Source: an uncultured Rhodoferax sp.
GTDB lineage: Bacteria > Pseudomonadota > Gammaproteobacteria > Burkholderiales > Burkholderiaceae_C
DNA length: 7,973 nt
Assembly (NCBI GenBank): GCA_936943465.1
Contig: CAKZJN010000507.1
Span: 1-7,973, forward strand
Direction of reading: 5' to 3'
Shown: piece after piece, positions 6,051 through 7,973 of the stretch
Layout of the letters: the number at the start of each line of letters is the position of its first letter
How positions within the stretch are numbered: the first letter of the stretch is position 1
Translations under genes and position numbers: made by a program
Notes under the pieces: generated by a model
Databases searched by the model: none
What the model saw: the letters and a program-made list of their open reading frames with translations, nothing else
What the model was told of the DNA's origin: nothing

Positions 6051-6431
6051 TCAGAAGTTCACAGGTTGAAGTTGAGGGGCAGTATGCCAGTGCACCACGC
6101 CGTCGCGCTCCGTCACTGCAATCTTGATCAGGCCGCCACGGCAGGGCCCGCCTTTGCACGCGCCAGTCTTGGGGCTGTAGGTTGCACCATGGGTGGCACA
6201 AATCAGCCAGTGCCCAGTCAAGTCAAAAAAGCGGTTGGGCTGGTAATCCATCTCCATAGGCACATGCGAGCAGCGGTTGAGGTAGGCATGCACCGCACCG
6301 TCGTAACGGATCGCAAACGCCAGGCAGGTCTGCCCGCAATACAGCACATCAAACGGCACTGCTTCGCCACTGTTCACCAGCGCCTGCGTGTTGCACAGCG
6401 CAATCTCCTGGGGTTCGAACGCGGCTGCCAT
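6051..6431 (-). CDS. Small Rieske [2Fe-2S] protein, partner unknown
   Basis: This 126-residue soluble protein carries a complete Rieske motif. Cys54 and His56 are in CSHVPMEMD and Cys78 and His81 are in CATHGATY, the four ligands of a [2Fe-2S] cluster with two Cys and two His. A GACKGGPCRGG loop (90-100) then packs by the cluster. No signal peptide or membrane segment is visible, so it is probably a cytosolic ferredoxin-like electron carrier. It is not fused to an oxygenase domain, and no reductase or oxygenase gene is in the window, so its redox partner is unknown. It lies 10 nt after the HAD phosphatase gene and 1 nt before sppA, indicating one operon. Rieske domain: very sure. Pathway: not assignable. 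Confidence 0.92.
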   Translation of the reverse strand: MAAAFEPQEIALCNTQALVNSGEAVPFDVLYCGQTCLAFAIRYDGAVHAYLNRCSHVPMEMDYQPNRFFDLTGHWLICATHGATYSPKTGACKGGPCRGGLIKIAVTERDGVVHWHTAPQLQPVNF

Positions 6432-6441
6432 CGTTTGCGCT

Positions 6442-7110
6442 TCAGGCGTTATCCTGCAGCCATTGCTGCAATTCCGGCACCGAATGCGCTACAAACAACG
6501 GTGAAAGCGCTTCAAAAGCCTCCGGGTCGTGGGCGCCGTAGCTCACCCCCACACTGGCGCAACCGGCATTCAGCGCCAGTTGCAGGTCGTGTGTGGTGTC
6601 GCCCACCATCAGCACGCGCTGCGGTGCCACGTCGAATTCCGACATCAGTTCCTGCAGCATCAGCGGATGGGGCTTTCCAGCGGTCTCGTCCGCTGTGCGT
6701 GTGGCATCAAACAGTCCGGCCAGCTCTTCCCGTGCCAGCGCCTCATTCAAGCCGCGCCGACTCTTCCCCGTGGCCACCGCCAAAAGATGCTGACGCTCTT
6801 TCAGCGCATGCAGCATGGGCAAGACGCCATGAAAGAAGTTGATGTCATGCTGGCGTGCGGAATAGTGAAACTTGTAGCGCTCGCCCAGCAGCGGGTACTT
6901 GTCCTTGGGCACATCAGGTGCCGCATGCGCCAGCGCCGCCATCAAGCCCATGCCAATCACAAAAGAGGCCTCGGCATCGCTAGGCACCGTGCCACCCACA
7001 TCGCGCACCGCATCCTGAATGCTGCGGGTGATGACGGCGGTGGAATCAAATAAGGTGCCGTCCCAATCAAAGGCGATCAAATCAAACAGGCGCGGGCGGT
7101 TCACGGTCAT
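6442..7110 (-). CDS. HAD-superfamily phosphatase, Gph-like
   Basis: This 222-residue haloacid dehalogenase-like hydrolase (subfamily IA) has all four motifs: DWDGT (Asp15 nucleophile, Asp17), ATGKS with Thr114, Lys146 in AGKPHP, and GDTTHD (Asp171, Asp175 for Mg). A helical cap lies between motifs I and II. It resembles phosphoglycolate phosphatase (Gph), but relatives also act on pyrophosphate and other small phosphates, so the substrate is open. The ATG at 7108-7110 is chosen because the protein then opens directly into LFDLIAFDWDGTLFDS. The open frame continues 37 codons upstream to another possible start (7221), but that part overlaps the conserved end of rluC and has no HAD character. 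It starts 11 nt after rluC and is probably co-transcribed with it. Confidence 0.88.
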   Translation of the reverse strand: MTVNRPRLFDLIAFDWDGTLFDSTAVITRSIQDAVRDVGGTVPSDAEASFVIGMGLMAALAHAAPDVPKDKYPLLGERYKFHYSARQHDINFFHGVLPMLHALKERQHLLAVATGKSRRGLNEALAREELAGLFDATRTADETAGKPHPLMLQELMSEFDVAPQRVLMVGDTTHDLQLALNAGCASVGVSYGAHDPEAFEALSPLFVAHSVPELQQWLQDNA

Positions 7111-7121
7111 GGGCAAATGCA

Positions 7122-7973
7122 CTAAGCGGTGGGTGGCAGCACATGCCGCACAAAGTTGGAGAGGTCGGGCGGCAATTCTGCCCGCAATTCCAGGCGTTCC
7201 CCGCTCGCAGGGTGATTGCACTGGAAGCGCCAGGCGTGCAAAAACATGCGCTTCAAATTGCCGGCGCCCGGTGTGCGCGCCAGTTCCTTGTTAACGTCAA
7301 AGTTTCCATATTTGTCGTCACCAACAATCGGCAAGCCCTCAGAAGCCAAGTGCACCCGAATCTGATGCGTCCGCCCGGTCTTGATCGTCACCTCAAGCAA
7401 AGAATAGGCTGGCGACGCCGTGGGCTCCGCAGTCGCCCGCACCTTGACCAGAGTCAAGGAAGGCATGCCATCCGGATCACCCTTGGCCACCACCTTGACG
7501 CGCCGCTCGCCTTCGGCCTGCCCGTCCTTGCCGGCCAGCAGGTATTTGTGCAGCGGCTTGTCCAGCACCTTCAGGCGCTCCGGCCAGATGCCCAACACCA
7601 TAGCCAGGTAGGTCTTACCGGTTTCGCGTTCGCGGAACTGGTCCTGTAGATTTTTCAGGGCGCTGCGCTTCTTGGCCACCAGCAAAATGCCGGAGGTCTC
7701 CCGGTCCAGCCGGTGCACCAATTCCAGAAACTTGGCCTGCGGCCGCGCCATCCGAAGCTGCTCGATGACGCCAAAACTGACGCCCGAACCGCCATGCACC
7801 GCCACCCCGGCGGGTTTGTTGATGGCCAGAAAGCTGTCGTCTTCAAACAAAACCGGGAAATCCTTGGCCGGCACAAAGCCACCCGATTGGGTCGCGGTTG
7901 CTGCCATGGCCTGCGCCTTGTCGTCGGCCCGCTCCGACAACCGGATCGGCGGCAGCCGCACCAGATCGCCGGC
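7122..7973 (-). CDS. rluC: 23S rRNA pseudouridine synthase RluC, 5' end beyond the window
   Basis: RluC converts uridines 955, 2504 and 2580 (E. coli numbering) of 23S rRNA to pseudouridine. The visible 283 residues begin AGDLVRLPPIRLSE, the last strand of the N-terminal S4 RNA-binding domain, so the gene continues past the right edge. A GTG at 7959-7961 could be taken as a start, but the S4 sequence reads through it. The catalytic domain is complete: NKPAGVAVHGG, then HRLDRETSGILLVAKK with the catalytic Asp encoded at 7704-7706, KTYLAMV, and TGRTHQIRVHLAS. It differs from E. coli mainly in a longer basic segment after the catalytic region. In E. coli rluC is also next to yceF/yceD; here four genes lie between. 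It heads the operon with the HAD, Rieske and sppA genes. Confidence 0.95.
   Translation of the reverse strand, partial: AGDLVRLPPIRLSERADDKAQAMAATATQSGGFVPAKDFPVLFEDDSFLAINKPAGVAVHGGSGVSFGVIEQLRMARPQAKFLELVHRLDRETSGILLVAKKRSALKNLQDQFRERETGKTYLAMVLGIWPERLKVLDKPLHKYLLAGKDGQAEGERRVKVVAKGDPDGMPSLTLVKVRATAEPTASPAYSLLEVTIKTGRTHQIRVHLASEGLPIVGDDKYGNFDVNKELARTPGAGNLKRMFLHAWRFQCNHPASGERLELRAELPPDLSNFVRHVLPPTA

Noticed and set aside
5586..6842. 418-codon open frame on the plus strand, longer than any real gene here
   Set aside because: It lies antisense across sppA, the Rieske gene and the HAD gene, all of which have clear family motifs. Its translation is low-complexity and Arg/Pro/Ala-rich with no recognisable domain. 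It is a GC-driven shadow.
7111..7221. 37-codon upstream extension of the HAD phosphatase
   Set aside because: It would overlap the conserved 3' end of rluC by about 100 nt and adds no HAD sequence. The ATG at 7108-7110 fits the family N-terminus.
7959..7961. GTG as the start of rluC
   Set aside because: The frame is open to the right edge and reads AGDLVRLPP, the end of the S4 domain, so the gene is cut by the window and does not start here.
1..7973. Defence system, CRISPR array, prophage, IS element or other mobile feature
   Set aside because: No direct repeat array, transposase, integrase, toxin-antitoxin or phage-like protein is seen. All space is filled by conserved housekeeping-type genes with short gaps.

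Overview
This is an ordinary, gene-dense piece of a betaproteobacterial chromosome. The gene content, GC-rich codon use and protein wording (the PlsX, YceD, YceF and SppA sequences) point to Burkholderiales, most likely Comamonadaceae of the Rhodoferax/Polaromonas kind. The family placement is inference from protein style, not from a marker gene. Nearly all of the window is coding. No tRNA, rRNA, CRISPR array, IS element, integrase or phage gene is visible.

Region 1 (1-3584, minus strand) is the conserved lipid/ribosome cluster, read right to left: yceD, rpmF, plsX, fabH, fabD. fabD runs off the left edge. It couples a ribosomal protein (L32) and a 23S rRNA-linked protein (YceD) to the first steps of phospholipid and fatty acid synthesis. 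PlsX makes acyl-phosphate, FabH starts acyl chains, and FabD supplies malonyl-ACP. A perfect TATAAT box lies ahead of rpmF, and an intrinsic terminator sits between rpmF and plsX.

Region 2 (3610-5010, plus strand) is a divergent pair. yceF (a Maf-family 7-methyl-GTP pyrophosphatase) starts only 25 bp from the yceD start. It is followed by a tetrapyrrole-methylase-fold protein that resembles RsmI but has altered motifs.

Region 3 (5036-7973, minus strand) converges on region 2 and is read rluC (5' end beyond the right edge), a Gph-like HAD phosphatase, a small Rieske protein, and an SppA-type membrane peptidase. Gaps of 11, 10 and 1 nt suggest one operon.

In E. coli the order is rluC / yceF / yceD-rpmF-plsX-fabH-fabD, so this window keeps that frame with four genes (HAD, Rieske, sppA, RsmI-like) placed between rluC and yceF. 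I see no new biological system. The least understood parts are the RsmI-like protein, the orphan Rieske protein, and the control signals around yceD/yceF and rpmF/plsX.
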